This document shows, one piece after another, positions 54,916-63,245 of a stretch of DNA of 64,000 bases. How positions within the stretch are numbered: position 1 is the stretch's first letter; each line of letters begins with the position of its first letter. The stretch lies in contig CAKPAG010000001.1 in NCBI GenBank assembly GCA_934132895.1, positions 62,001 through 126,000 on the forward strand. The letters run 5' to 3'. Made by a program: the position numbers and the translations under genes. The notes below the pieces were generated by a model. It was not told the DNA's origin and did no database searches. It saw only the letters and a program-made list of their open reading frames with translations. Source of the stretch: an uncultured Clostridia bacterium (GTDB lineage: Bacteria; Bacillota; Clostridia; TANB77; CAG-465).

Positions 54916-56910
54916 TTATTGATTTTGATTTTTTCTTTTTCTCATTTCTATCATTTTTGTTAAGTTTGTCTCAACAAATTCAAATTCTCTTTGAGTAGGC
55001 CTAATTGCTATAACTGCTGATGAATATCCTATTTTTATAAGGCCTTCACCTCTTGTACAAGTTATAAGGAAATTAGCCTCTCCTTCACTTAATTTAAATA
55101 CTTCTTGTAAGTATTCAATTTCTGATTTATCTTGTGCTAGGAATAATTTTGTTTCAGCAGAAGTTAAAACCGCTTGTACACCTTTATTCTCATAGAAATC
55201 TTGGAATTTCTGTGATACAACTGTAAGCGAAACATTTCTTTTTCTAGCACGTCTTGCCATTGTATTAAGGAAATCTACTGCTTCTGGATAAGGAAGAAGC
55301 ATCCAAGCCTCATCGACAAGTACACGTTTATTTCTTGCTTTAGTTTTATCTTCACTATTCTTTTTAACATATTTTTCCCAAATCCAAGAAAGAAGTATTT
55401 GTTGTGCAAGTGGTCTTGCAAATCTTTCTTCTAGTTTTGATATGTTAATGTTTATAAATAATGAACCGTCTTGTAAGTCAAATGTTGATTGACCATCGAA
55501 ATAAGCCATCTGTCCATCAAATTTTCTTACATATTGTCTCATAACTTTAAGTAAGTAATCATAATGGAATTTATATGTTTCATTGTCATTTGATTTTGCT
55601 TTTTCAGCTAATCTATCATACCAAGAACCAATTGTTGGCATCTCTTTTTTTCTTTTTGTTACATTAAAATCTCTAGAATCACTATCTAAATCTCCAAATG
55701 TATCTTCATATAGTGAGTTTGGATCACTTGTAATTCCTTTAGCTGCATATTCTTCTGAAGCAATTTCTGCTATGATCTGTTTTGTAAGTTCGTTTACTTC
55801 TTCAGACTTTGTAGCACCTCTTGCCATTGTAAGCAAAGCTTGTGTTACGTCTTCAACTTTATTTTCAACATTTAATATATATCTATCTCTACCTGTTATT
55901 TCATCTTTTTCTATTTCAGTTTCAATATCAAATATATTTATAATAGTATTACTATTTGGTGCAATATCTACATTTATTCCTCTTAAAGCTTCAGCAACAA
56001 CAACATATTCACCTTCTGCGTCAAGTACCAAGTTTTCTACTCCCATAAGAATTGCAGATCTTGCCATTATAGTTTTTATTGTAACAGATTTACCAGCACC
56101 AGATTTACCAAATATTATCATGTTATAATTTGTAAGTGAACTATTAAAATTATCAAATATTACTGGAAGACCAGTTTGTTTATTTATTCCAATTGGTACT
56201 CCTGTATCATGTCCAGCATCAGCATTAACAAATGGAAACACTGTTGCCATAGAACCTCTATCAAAAGTATGTTTTCTTGTTATTTTATTTGAGTTAAGAG
56301 GTAAATTTGATTTAAAGCCTTCTTCTTGTAAAGCCCAAGCAGTTTTAAGGCCAAGTAAGTTTTTAGAAGCTTCCATTGCAAGAAGTTCAGACATTTTATC
56401 AAGCTCATCTTTGGTATATGCAAACAATGTACAAATTATAGTTGCATCGAATAACTTATTATATCCTGCAGCTATTTGATCTCTCAAGCTTTCTGCTTCA
56501 GCTTGTTTAGTTGCAAGTACACTTTCCCTGTTTATATCTCCTCTATCATGTGCTACATATCTTTCTGATTGTAATTCAACAATTTGTTTATTCAACTCAT
56601 TTTGTGACTTAGTTTCAGAAATTGGAGTTATAAATACAGAAGTATTTACGTCACCAAACTCATATATTCCAGACAAAAAGTATGGAAAAGTAGCTTGTCT
56701 TGGAATAGTTGTTAAATAAAAAGTTCTTGCAAATCTTGATACTTTAGAAAATATTTCCAAATAATCATAATGTGAAGCATCAATCCCTGAAGGAGCAAGT
56801 AAATCTTTTAAAGTAGATTTATTTACTTCTAAAGAACTTTCAGTTATACTATCTGAACTTATTATTTCTTCTTGAGGTAAAACCTCCTTATTTTTTTTCT
56901 TTTTTCCCAT
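54916..56910 (-). CDS. virB4: VirB4/TraE-type secretion ATPase
   Basis: 664 residues. Hexameric ATPase of type IV secretion. N-terminal domain (about 30-210), Walker A IIFGKSGAGKSVTIK near 268-282, then LVLDAEGEYVVVA, Walker B KRVLVDEAWMLLPYP near 525, and the VSQKFQDF and LAQDKSEIEYL motifs near 570-600. Length is typical. Basic start MGKKKKNKEVLP. It identifies the whole operon as a type IV secretion system. Confidence 0.93.
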   Translation of the reverse strand: MGKKKKNKEVLPQEEIISSDSITESSLEVNKSTLKDLLAPSGIDASHYDYLEIFSKVSRFARTFYLTTIPRQATFPYFLSGIYEFGDVNTSVFITPISETKSQNELNKQIVELQSERYVAHDRGDINRESVLATKQAEAESLRDQIAAGYNKLFDATIICTLFAYTKDELDKMSELLAMEASKNLLGLKTAWALQEEGFKSNLPLNSNKITRKHTFDRGSMATVFPFVNADAGHDTGVPIGINKQTGLPVIFDNFNSSLTNYNMIIFGKSGAGKSVTIKTIMARSAILMGVENLVLDAEGEYVVVAEALRGINVDIAPNSNTIINIFDIETEIEKDEITGRDRYILNVENKVEDVTQALLTMARGATKSEEVNELTKQIIAEIASEEYAAKGITSDPNSLYEDTFGDLDSDSRDFNVTKRKKEMPTIGSWYDRLAEKAKSNDNETYKFHYDYLLKVMRQYVRKFDGQMAYFDGQSTFDLQDGSLFININISKLEERFARPLAQQILLSWIWEKYVKKNSEDKTKARNKRVLVDEAWMLLPYPEAVDFLNTMARRARKRNVSLTVVSQKFQDFYENKGVQAVLTSAETKLFLAQDKSEIEYLQEVFKLSEGEANFLITCTRGEGLIKIGYSSAVIAIRPTQREFEFVETNLTKMIEMRKRKNQNQ

Positions 56911-56943
56911 ATTATATCATTTCCTCTCACAATATATACAATA

Positions 56944-58347
56944 TTATATTATTAAATCGTCATCACTAGAAGATGAACTTTCTTCTTCCTTTTTAGGTTC
57001 ATCTGGAACTTGAGTGTCTCTTAGTCCTCCATCAAAATCTGAGTCAAATCCCATTCTATTATCTAACTGTTCATCATTGTTTACCTTAACATTATTAAGT
57101 TTATTATCAGAATCTTTATTTTTAGCTTCTTCTATCTTTTCTTCTTTCTCTTCCTTTTCAAGTATTTTAGATTCTTCTAATATTTTTTTCTTATCTTCTT
57201 TATATTCATCAACTAAAATCTTCTTAGCCTTTTCTTTAACATCATCTGGTAAGTTTTCTTTCTTTACAATTTCAGCTGCCTGCTTACTAATTCTATCAAC
57301 TACGTCTAATTTTTCTACTTCAGGTGGTATGTACTTTCCTTCTTTTATAGCTTGTTTCATTGCGTCTAAAGCTCTATATTGGGCTTCTATATCAATTTGT
57401 TCTTGTAATTTTTCTTGTTTTTTCATAAATACATCTTCAGAAGTAGAATACAATCTATAAAAACCTGATTGTATTGCCTCTTTTACGCTCAAGAAGCCTT
57501 TATCATCTCTATTATATGCCATATACATAAGGTCTGCTAAATCATTTGAGCTTAATACTTCACCAGTAACCGAACATGATGCCAAAGCACTTATTATTGT
57601 TTGTGCTCTTGTAAGAAGTTCATTATAGCAAATATTTACAATTTCACTTTTATCAAATGTAGATGCTGAAGTTATTTCAGACGTATAATAAGAAACAAGA
57701 ACATAAAAATTTCTTTGTAACAAATTTTTATTCAAACTTAATCTCTCAACATAGTTTATAATATCTGATGCATATTCATAAACATTTAATACTCTTTCTC
57801 TTCTTTCCTCAGCTTTAGCTACTTCATTTTCATCAGAATCAAATTGCTCAACTAAGTTTGTATACTCTTTATTTGCGCTCTCATATTCTTCTCTAATGCT
57901 ATTAGCATTTTGCTTATATGTACTAATTGCAGACTTTAAATCTATATTTTGGGCTTGAACATAAAGTTGAATTGGAAATCTTAAAGTATTTAAAAATGTT
58001 ATAAACCCTTCCTCTACAGCTATTTGCTCTATTTCAGACATCAAATCATAATTTATGCCTTTACATTTTATTGCCATCGTAAATTTTGTTCCATTATTTT
58101 GTACAATCATATTATCTATAATCTTGTCAAACTCCATAAAATTAAATATATCTTCTCTAGTAACATTTGAGTTAGTGTTAGAATTTGATTTACTAGTAGA
58201 TTTTTCTTTTGTTACTGCTTTATTATTTTTATCATCTAAAACTGATTTTTTCTTTTGTTTATTTATAAATACTAAAAATATAATTCCAAAAACAAGTAAT
58301 ACAACACCTAAAACTATAGGCAGTATTATAACACTCATATCTTCCAT
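56944..58347 (-). CDS. TraC-like type IV secretion protein
   Basis: 467 residues: one N-terminal helix (IILPIVLGVVLLVFGIIFLV), a domain resembling the N-terminal part of VirB4/TraC proteins (NGTKFTMAIKCKGINYDLMS; FPIQLYVQAQNIDL; RNFYVLVSYY), then a long Lys/Glu coiled-coil and acidic Ser-rich end (ESSSSSDDDLII). It lies between PrgI and VirB4, the usual place of this component in Gram-positive systems. Confidence 0.72.
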   Translation of the reverse strand: MEDMSVIILPIVLGVVLLVFGIIFLVFINKQKKKSVLDDKNNKAVTKEKSTSKSNSNTNSNVTREDIFNFMEFDKIIDNMIVQNNGTKFTMAIKCKGINYDLMSEIEQIAVEEGFITFLNTLRFPIQLYVQAQNIDLKSAISTYKQNANSIREEYESANKEYTNLVEQFDSDENEVAKAEERRERVLNVYEYASDIINYVERLSLNKNLLQRNFYVLVSYYTSEITSASTFDKSEIVNICYNELLTRAQTIISALASCSVTGEVLSSNDLADLMYMAYNRDDKGFLSVKEAIQSGFYRLYSTSEDVFMKKQEKLQEQIDIEAQYRALDAMKQAIKEGKYIPPEVEKLDVVDRISKQAAEIVKKENLPDDVKEKAKKILVDEYKEDKKKILEESKILEKEEKEEKIEEAKNKDSDNKLNNVKVNNDEQLDNRMGFDSDFDGGLRDTQVPDEPKKEEESSSSSDDDLII

Positions 58348-58348
58348 T

Positions 58349-58699
58349 TTATTTTCCTCCTCTGTTTATATTATACACATAAATTTTTTTCTTTCTTCCA
58401 AAAGTTAAAAATCTAAAACATATATCACTCAAACTCTCTCCACCAGCTTTTCTAAACTTTCCCATTATTGGGATATCAGGAATTTTTAATGTTGCAAAAG
58501 CAAATCCAATTGCTCCAAAAATTGCTGTCATAATTATACCAGGAATTAACCCAAAACCTACAGTAATTGAAAGTAAATACCATATTCCAGCTCCTATCAG
58601 TCCAACAGCCACTGTAGAAACAAAAGATTTAATTGTAAATATATATAACAATCTTGATTCACCTTTAACACTACGTGGTACATAATATGTTTTTCCCAT
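58349..58699 (-). CDS. PrgI-family (VirB3-like) membrane protein
   Basis: 116 residues with two adjacent helices (FVSTVAVGLIGAGIWYLLSI; GLIPGIIMTAIFGAIGFAFA) and a conserved YYVPRSVKGESRLL start, followed by a basic end. PrgI/VirB3 subunits pair with the VirB4 ATPase encoded two genes later. The downstream TraC-like gene begins two bases past its stop. Confidence 0.83.
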   Translation of the reverse strand: MGKTYYVPRSVKGESRLLYIFTIKSFVSTVAVGLIGAGIWYLLSITVGFGLIPGIIMTAIFGAIGFAFATLKIPDIPIMGKFRKAGGESLSDICFRFLTFGRKKKIYVYNINRGGK

Positions 58700-58737
58700 A
58701 ATATCTTTACACCTCTCTTAAATACTTAAAAATCAAA

Positions 58738-59412
58738 TTAACCAAAAATTGCTTTTATCAAACTAGAAATATAATTTAAAAATCCTACACTACAAAAAGC
58801 GAGTATTATTCCAATTATAAATTGTCCAGATTTTCCTTTAAGTTCTGCCTTACCTTGAGCACCAGAAAATATGTACCTTACACCAATATAAATAACGGCT
58901 CCAACAGCAAGAAAATTAGCTATATTGGTTAGAGTATTAAATATTCTTGCTACCACAGTTGTATAACTAGCTGCTCCCTTGCTAAATATAAATTTTCCAC
59001 CACTAAATAATAGATTCCAAATTGACGACCAACCAAAAAAGAATATACATGCAACTATAAGATTTAAAAGGCTTTCCTTCACATCACCTTTTGCTTCAAA
59101 AGATCCAAACATATATTTGATTCCTAAAAATATAGTTACTAGTACAATCACAGTTGTTCCCACTACATTAACCATATTTGAAAAAGAATTTATAACTTCA
59201 ACTGCTGCTGGTGCTACTGTTTCCAAAGAGCCTATATCATTTGGACCGTAATCAGAAGCATTAAAATCTTTTCCTTCATACCAAGAATTAGCGTCTCCCC
59301 ACCAATCTGCATGGACAGTAGACAATACAAGATTAATCATTGAAACTAAAATTAGAAATAAACATGTTATTTTAATTACCCTATTCACATTCAACCTCCA
59401 TAATTTATTCAC
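58738..59412 (-). CDS. double-domain VirB2/TrbC pilin-like protein
   Basis: 224 residues. Signal-like N-terminus up to STVHA, then two consecutive pilin-like units, each with two helices and a G-x-[KR]-Y-[MI]-F turn: VIVLVTIFLGIKYMFGSFEA near 88-107 and VGAVIYIGVRYIFSGAQGKA near 168-187. The single-domain neighbours share the same turn (RYMFASADQRAELKK). This looks like an internal duplication or fusion of the pilin gene. It is separated from the three single pilins by a strong terminator. Confidence 0.75.
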   Translation of the reverse strand: MNKLWRLNVNRVIKITCLFLILVSMINLVLSTVHADWWGDANSWYEGKDFNASDYGPNDIGSLETVAPAAVEVINSFSNMVNVVGTTVIVLVTIFLGIKYMFGSFEAKGDVKESLLNLIVACIFFFGWSSIWNLLFSGGKFIFSKGAASYTTVVARIFNTLTNIANFLAVGAVIYIGVRYIFSGAQGKAELKGKSGQFIIGIILAFCSVGFLNYISSLIKAIFG

Positions 59413-59431
59413 TTTATTATATCAATAAAAC

Positions 59432-59473
59432 AAAAAAAAGTCCATGTTTTTTTTATAAAACATGATACTTTTT
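59432..59473 (-). terminator. terminator within the secretion operon, after the pilin genes
   Basis: A 16-17-bp stem (59435-59450 with 59457-59473, one bulge) followed on the minus strand by a run of eight T. It lies between the third single pilin gene and the double-domain pilin, so it can lower transcription of the machinery genes relative to the pilins. Confidence 0.8.
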
Positions 59474-59507
59474 ATTTTTGTAACATTTTTGTATTTTTTT
59501 TGTAATA

Positions 59508-59876
59508 TTATTTTAATTGATTAAATACATTAACCACAAAATTAATAACAAGAGTAGATGCAAAAACTAGTAGCATTCCTAAAACTAATGCTATTGAATT
59601 TTTCTTAAGTTCAGCTCTTTGATCAGCAGATGCAAACATATATCTTAAACCAACTAAAAATATTCCTATAAATGTTGCTATTCTTATTACTGTGACTGCA
59701 GAATTCCATATTTTATTAGCTTGTGATGAAAATATTGCTTCCCCATCTTTTGGTACCACACTATAGTCAAATCCTTTACCCAATCCGCCTTCATTAGCAT
59801 ACACTAACGAGAAGGTAAAGAATATAGTAAAAATCAAATACATTACAATTAGTAACTTTCCGTTTTTCATATTCAC
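59508..59876 (-). CDS. VirB2/TrbC pilin-like protein 3
   Basis: 122 residues: signal segment LLIVMYLIFTIFFTFSLVYA, polar stretch, then two helices with turn VGLRYMFASADQRAELKKN near 77-95. Highly similar in plan to the next two genes. Predicted pilin-like subunit of the secretion system. GGATTAG upstream of the ATG. Confidence 0.75.
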   Translation of the reverse strand: MNMKNGKLLIVMYLIFTIFFTFSLVYANEGGLGKGFDYSVVPKDGEAIFSSQANKIWNSAVTVIRIATFIGIFLVGLRYMFASADQRAELKKNSIALVLGMLLVFASTLVINFVVNVFNQLK

Positions 59877-59885
59877 TAATCCTTT

Positions 59886-60248
59886 CTATAATACATTTTT
59901 AGCAATTTTGACTACTATATCTATTACAATAGTTGTGCCAAAAACAATAGAAGCACCTATCATGAGATTTACCAAACTTTTTTTTAATTCTGCTCTTTGA
60001 TCTGCAGCTAAGAACATATATCTTATTCCAGTAAAAATTATAATAGAAAATGCTGCAATTCTAATAATTAGAATAGCAGATCCATATATTTTTTGAAATG
60101 GAGAGACTATCTCTGATACAGTATCACTTCCAGTATCAGTTATAGTTGAAGATATAGGTCCATTATCATTATCTGCTAAAACATAAGGTGTCACTAATAC
60201 AAGTAACACCAAAAATACAGAGATCATTTTATAAATTTTTGTTTTCAT
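59886..60248 (-). CDS. VirB2/TrbC pilin-like protein 2
   Basis: 120 residues: cleavable signal (ISVFLVLLVLVTPYVLA), short exposed segment, two helices with turn TGIRYMFLAADQRAELKKS near 74-92. It is followed ten bases later by pilin gene 3. The DQRAELKK loop is shared with gene 3, indicating recent tandem duplication. Confidence 0.76.
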   Translation of the reverse strand: MKTKIYKMISVFLVLLVLVTPYVLADNDNGPISSTITDTGSDTVSEIVSPFQKIYGSAILIIRIAAFSIIIFTGIRYMFLAADQRAELKKSLVNLMIGASIVFGTTIVIDIVVKIAKNVL

Positions 60249-60322
60249 ATTTATTGACTCCCATATTTATAATTAAGTATAACAAATCAAGTCATACTTC
60301 AAAATTTTATATTTACCATTTA

Positions 60323-60688
60323 TTAAGCTACGTCGCCTAGAACATTCATTAATATTTTAACAACTGTAGATGCTCCAAATACTAATATAGCACCAACTGC
60401 TATAATTACAAGTTGTTTTTTAATATTTGCTTTATCATCAGCTGAAGCAAACATATACCTTACACCTGCAAATATTATAGCTGCGAAAGCTGCTATTTGT
60501 GCTATTGTAACAACAGTTCCCCAAACTTGAGTAGCCATATTATCAACAGTTTGTACACCACTTCTCTGTGTAGGAATATCTGTTGATATACCTGTATCAG
60601 AAATTGCAAATATTGGTGATGACACTAACACAACCACTAATAAAAGAACTGGTATAGCTCTTAAAATAAATTTCTTTGATTTACTCAT
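60323..60688 (-). CDS. VirB2/TrbC pilin-like protein 1
   Basis: 121 residues: signal (AIPVLLLVVVLVSSPIFA), exposed segment with Thr/Gln, two helices with turn AGVRYMFASADDKANIKKQ near 77-95. First gene of the operon, with AAGGAGG before the ATG and a promoter 40 bases upstream. Likely the most strongly expressed subunit. Confidence 0.78.
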   Translation of the reverse strand: MSKSKKFILRAIPVLLLVVVLVSSPIFAISDTGISTDIPTQRSGVQTVDNMATQVWGTVVTIAQIAAFAAIIFAGVRYMFASADDKANIKKQLVIIAVGAILVFGASTVVKILMNVLGDVA

Positions 60689-60721
60689 AATATTTCCTCC
60701 TTAAGTTCAAATCATAATACT

Positions 60722-60749
60722 ATTATACCAATTATTAACAAAAAATCAA
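60722..60749 (-). promoter_or_regulatory. promoter of the type IV secretion operon
   Basis: On the minus strand TTGATT (60749-60744), 16-base spacer, TATAAT (60727-60722), with TGG before the -10 (extended -10). It lies 34 bases upstream of the first pilin gene and is divergent from the M23 peptidase promoter. Confidence 0.7.
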
Positions 60750-60819
60750 TAGTTTTTTTCTATTTTTAAGCTTTTTAATATTTTTGTAATCATTTTGTAA
60801 TTTTTGTAATACTATATTC

Positions 60820-60848
60820 TTTACTTTTTAGTCAGACCATTATATAAT
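60820..60848 (+). promoter_or_regulatory. promoter of the M23 peptidase, predicting a leaderless mRNA
   Basis: TATAAT at 60843-60848 ends six bases before the ATG at 60855, where transcription should begin; a weak TTTACT (60820-60825) lies 17 bases upstream. There is no Shine-Dalgarno sequence before this ATG. Confidence 0.55.
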
Positions 60849-60854
60849 ATTTAT

Positions 60855-61367
60855 ATGAAAAAATTTAAAGTATATTTTTTTCTTTTTTTAGTTTTAAGTA
60901 TTTTTTCATGTTTTTTTAGTTCAAAAAATTCATTCTCATTTAATTCTAATGGATATATTTATCCAACTACAACAAAATATGTCTCTTCATATTTTGGAAA
61001 CAGGAAGATATTTGATAAAATGAATTTTCACAGTGGAATCGACTTTCCAGTATCAGAAGGTAACCCCGTATACTCAACTTCTAGTGGCATTGTAATTTCT
61101 GCTTCCTTCATTAATGGTTATGGTAATTCAGTAATAATCGAACATTTTGATGGTTCCAAAGCTTTATATGCACATCTAAGTGAAACTTATATAGTAAAAA
61201 TAGGTCAAACAGTGTCTCAAGGCGAAAAAATTGCAATGGTAGGTCCTAAATATCTTTCAAATGGAGTATTAAATGGCTTAACTACAGGAACACATTTACA
61301 TTTTACAATTTACGATAAAAATGGGAAACTAATAGATCCTCTATCCTTAAATTTAAAAGATAAATAA
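60855..61367 (+). CDS. secreted M23 (LytM-type) peptidase
   Basis: 170 residues. Signal peptide (VYFFLFLVLSIFSCFFSS), then a compact M23 zinc peptidase: SSYFGNRKIFDKMNFHSGID with metal His59 and Asp63, ALYAHLSETY, and GTHLHFTIYD with the last metal and catalytic His near 145. Such enzymes cut peptidoglycan cross-bridges. It is divergent from the secretion operon and may open the wall for it. Start lacks a ribosome site and probably is the 5' end of the mRNA. Confidence 0.88.
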   Translation: MKKFKVYFFLFLVLSIFSCFFSSKNSFSFNSNGYIYPTTTKYVSSYFGNRKIFDKMNFHSGIDFPVSEGNPVYSTSSGIVISASFINGYGNSVIIEHFDGSKALYAHLSETYIVKIGQTVSQGEKIAMVGPKYLSNGVLNGLTTGTHLHFTIYDKNGKLIDPLSLNLKDK

Positions 61368-61369
61368 TA

Positions 61370-61406
61370 AAAAAAGATAAACCATATCATAATTTAGTTT
61401 ATCTTT
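61370..61406. terminator. bidirectional terminator after the M23 gene
   Basis: AAAGATAAAC / GTTTATCTTT stem with A- and T-rich flanks, directly after the M23 stop and facing the convergent SSB gene. Confidence 0.75.
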
Positions 61407-61466
61407 ATTATCTTTATTATTTTTAATATATTTTATATTATATTGGGAATATAATATTTTCTTGCT

Positions 61467-62111
61467 TTAATTAATACTTGTATCTTCTTTTTTTCTTTTT
61501 ATAGATAATCTAGAAACAGATACTTCATATGCTACTTTTGAAATAGTAGTTCCATCTTCTTGTTTTTTCTCATAATTTCTTGATTGGATTCTTCCATTTA
61601 GTTTAATCATGTCACCTATTTCCACTTGTTCGCAATATTTTGCATTTCTTCCCCATAATATACAAGGAATATAGTCTGACTTTTTATATGTTCTATTTAC
61701 CGCAAGTAAAACATCTGCTATTTCTCTTCCAAGTGGAGTTTTTCTATAAACTGGTTTTTTACATATATACCCTATAAAAGTTGCATCGTTTAAAGTTAAT
61801 ACTCTTTCATCTTCTGTTTTTTCAAAGTCTTTTGCAAAAATAGAAAGTACAAGTTTACTTCTTCCATCTATCATTTGATTATATGATCTTAATTGTCCTT
61901 CTACTACAATAATATTACCTACCTTAATTTCTTCTATATTTATTATCCTTTCAGAGATTATAATAGGTAATTTATCTGAATATTCGCTCATTCTTTTAGT
62001 TTCAATATAAAACCTATAGAATTTTTCTTCATATATTTCATGACTAAATTCAAGCTCAGATACTACTTTTCCACCTATTTTAACAATATTATTATCTATA
62101 TAGTTATCCAT
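61467..62111 (-). CDS. single-strand DNA-binding protein with two OB folds
   Basis: 214 residues. Residues 105-205 match SSB: LNDATFIGYICKKPVYRKTP, AVNRTYKKSDYIPCILWGRN, then YCEQVEIGDMIKLNGRIQSR. The first 100 residues form a second, diverged OB fold (KIGGKVVSELEFS; VGNIIVVEGQLRSYNQM). This double-OB form is common in Clostridia beside the normal SSB. No acidic C-terminal tip is present, so it may not recruit the usual SSB partners. AAGGAGG precedes the ATG. Confidence 0.85.
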   Translation of the reverse strand: MDNYIDNNIVKIGGKVVSELEFSHEIYEEKFYRFYIETKRMSEYSDKLPIIISERIINIEEIKVGNIIVVEGQLRSYNQMIDGRSKLVLSIFAKDFEKTEDERVLTLNDATFIGYICKKPVYRKTPLGREIADVLLAVNRTYKKSDYIPCILWGRNAKYCEQVEIGDMIKLNGRIQSRNYEKKQEDGTTISKVAYEVSVSRLSIKRKKEDTSIN

Positions 62112-62238
62112 AAACTATTTCCTCCTTAGAAACTTATATATTACTATTCTTATGTTTAAATTCAAAAAAAATTACTGCGATATGCACATTATACCACAAT
62201 AATTTTATTTTGTAAATAGTTTATGTAAATTAAATCCT

Positions 62239-63129
62239 TTATTTAAGATTTCCCGAATACATATAACCTCTAGCAGGAGTTAATACATAACCCCAACCAT
62301 CCTTGCATTTATTTACAACATAGACAACTGTTCCTGGTTTTAATTGTCTTACTAAATAATCTCTAGAACTTGTATTTCTCTTAGAATATATATTAGCCCT
62401 TGCATTTGTTGTTCTATTATCACTAATCCATGCGATAATTTCACTTACATCATTATTACTAGAAGAATTTGTACTTTTAGGATTTGTATCATAATCGCGT
62501 AAATAATTTGAATTTACATATCCTATAATAGATCCACTTTTTATTTTTGACCAACCATTGCTATCTTTATCATATGTTAAAATTTTAGCTCCGCGTGTTA
62601 AACTTCCATTTACTTCAACCCATCTATATTCATTTAATTCTTGAATATTTCCTCTATCTACTGAACTTTTATTGCTTGAGCCTGAACTTGAACTACTTGA
62701 TGAATTAGATTTTGATGATGTTGAACTACTACTTGAGCTTTTAGTCTCTTTTTTTACTGTTTTTTCTTTATTATCTGCTAAATATTTTGACTCAACGTAC
62801 AAATTAGGATTATCTCCATATTGTACTCTAACATATCCGTTTGTATACTTTTCAAAAACCCATATAGCATCTCCTCTATTTAAAGAGCCTGCTTCTCCAT
62901 CACCTTTGCCATCTAAATTAACAACTAGTTTATCTGTATTAACGTAGTTAGTAGCATTTATTATCTTAGAAAGCTTTAATCCTTGTTCTTCATTTTTAGT
63001 TATATATGGACTTCTAATATTTAATACAGCTTCATCGCATTTTGAATTATCTGAATGTACCACCATTTTAATCTTACAAGTACCTTCATATATGCAATTT
63101 ATGATGTTGTTTGTATTACTATTTTCCAT
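62239..63129 (-). CDS. SH3-domain repeat protein with Ser-rich linker
   Basis: About 296 residues. SH3-like units at about 60-120 (GSLNRGDAIWVFEKYTNGYV), 160-215 (GSLTRGAKILTYDKDSNGWS) and 235-296 (RANIYSKRNTSSRDYLVRQL, KDGWGYVLTPARGYMY), linked by a Ser/Lys stretch of about 35 residues. Bacterial SH3 domains bind wall peptides, but no signal peptide is seen. Start at 63129 has GGAGG upstream; the frame open from 63183 includes that site. Confidence 0.78.
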   Translation of the reverse strand: MENSNTNNIINCIYEGTCKIKMVVHSDNSKCDEAVLNIRSPYITKNEEQGLKLSKIINATNYVNTDKLVVNLDGKGDGEAGSLNRGDAIWVFEKYTNGYVRVQYGDNPNLYVESKYLADNKEKTVKKETKSSSSSSTSSKSNSSSSSSSGSSNKSSVDRGNIQELNEYRWVEVNGSLTRGAKILTYDKDSNGWSKIKSGSIIGYVNSNYLRDYDTNPKSTNSSSNNDVSEIIAWISDNRTTNARANIYSKRNTSSRDYLVRQLKPGTVVYVVNKCKDGWGYVLTPARGYMYSGNLK

Positions 63130-63205
63130 ATAAAACCTCCAAAATAATACATATATGTTGTATACTAAACATAAATGTAACATTACTTAAAAAGTATTAA
63201 AGACA

Positions 63206-63245
63206 AAATGAAGTAGCACCTTAAATTAAGATTACTACTTCATTT
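63206..63245 (-). terminator. terminator of the right-hand TraX gene
   Basis: Perfect 11-bp stem AAATGAAGTAG / CTACTTCATTT overlapping the stop of the TraX gene at 63244. Confidence 0.6.

Noticed and set aside
43008..60688. Integrative conjugative element or prophage
   Set aside because: No integrase, relaxase, coupling protein, phage genes or terminal repeats were found inside the window.
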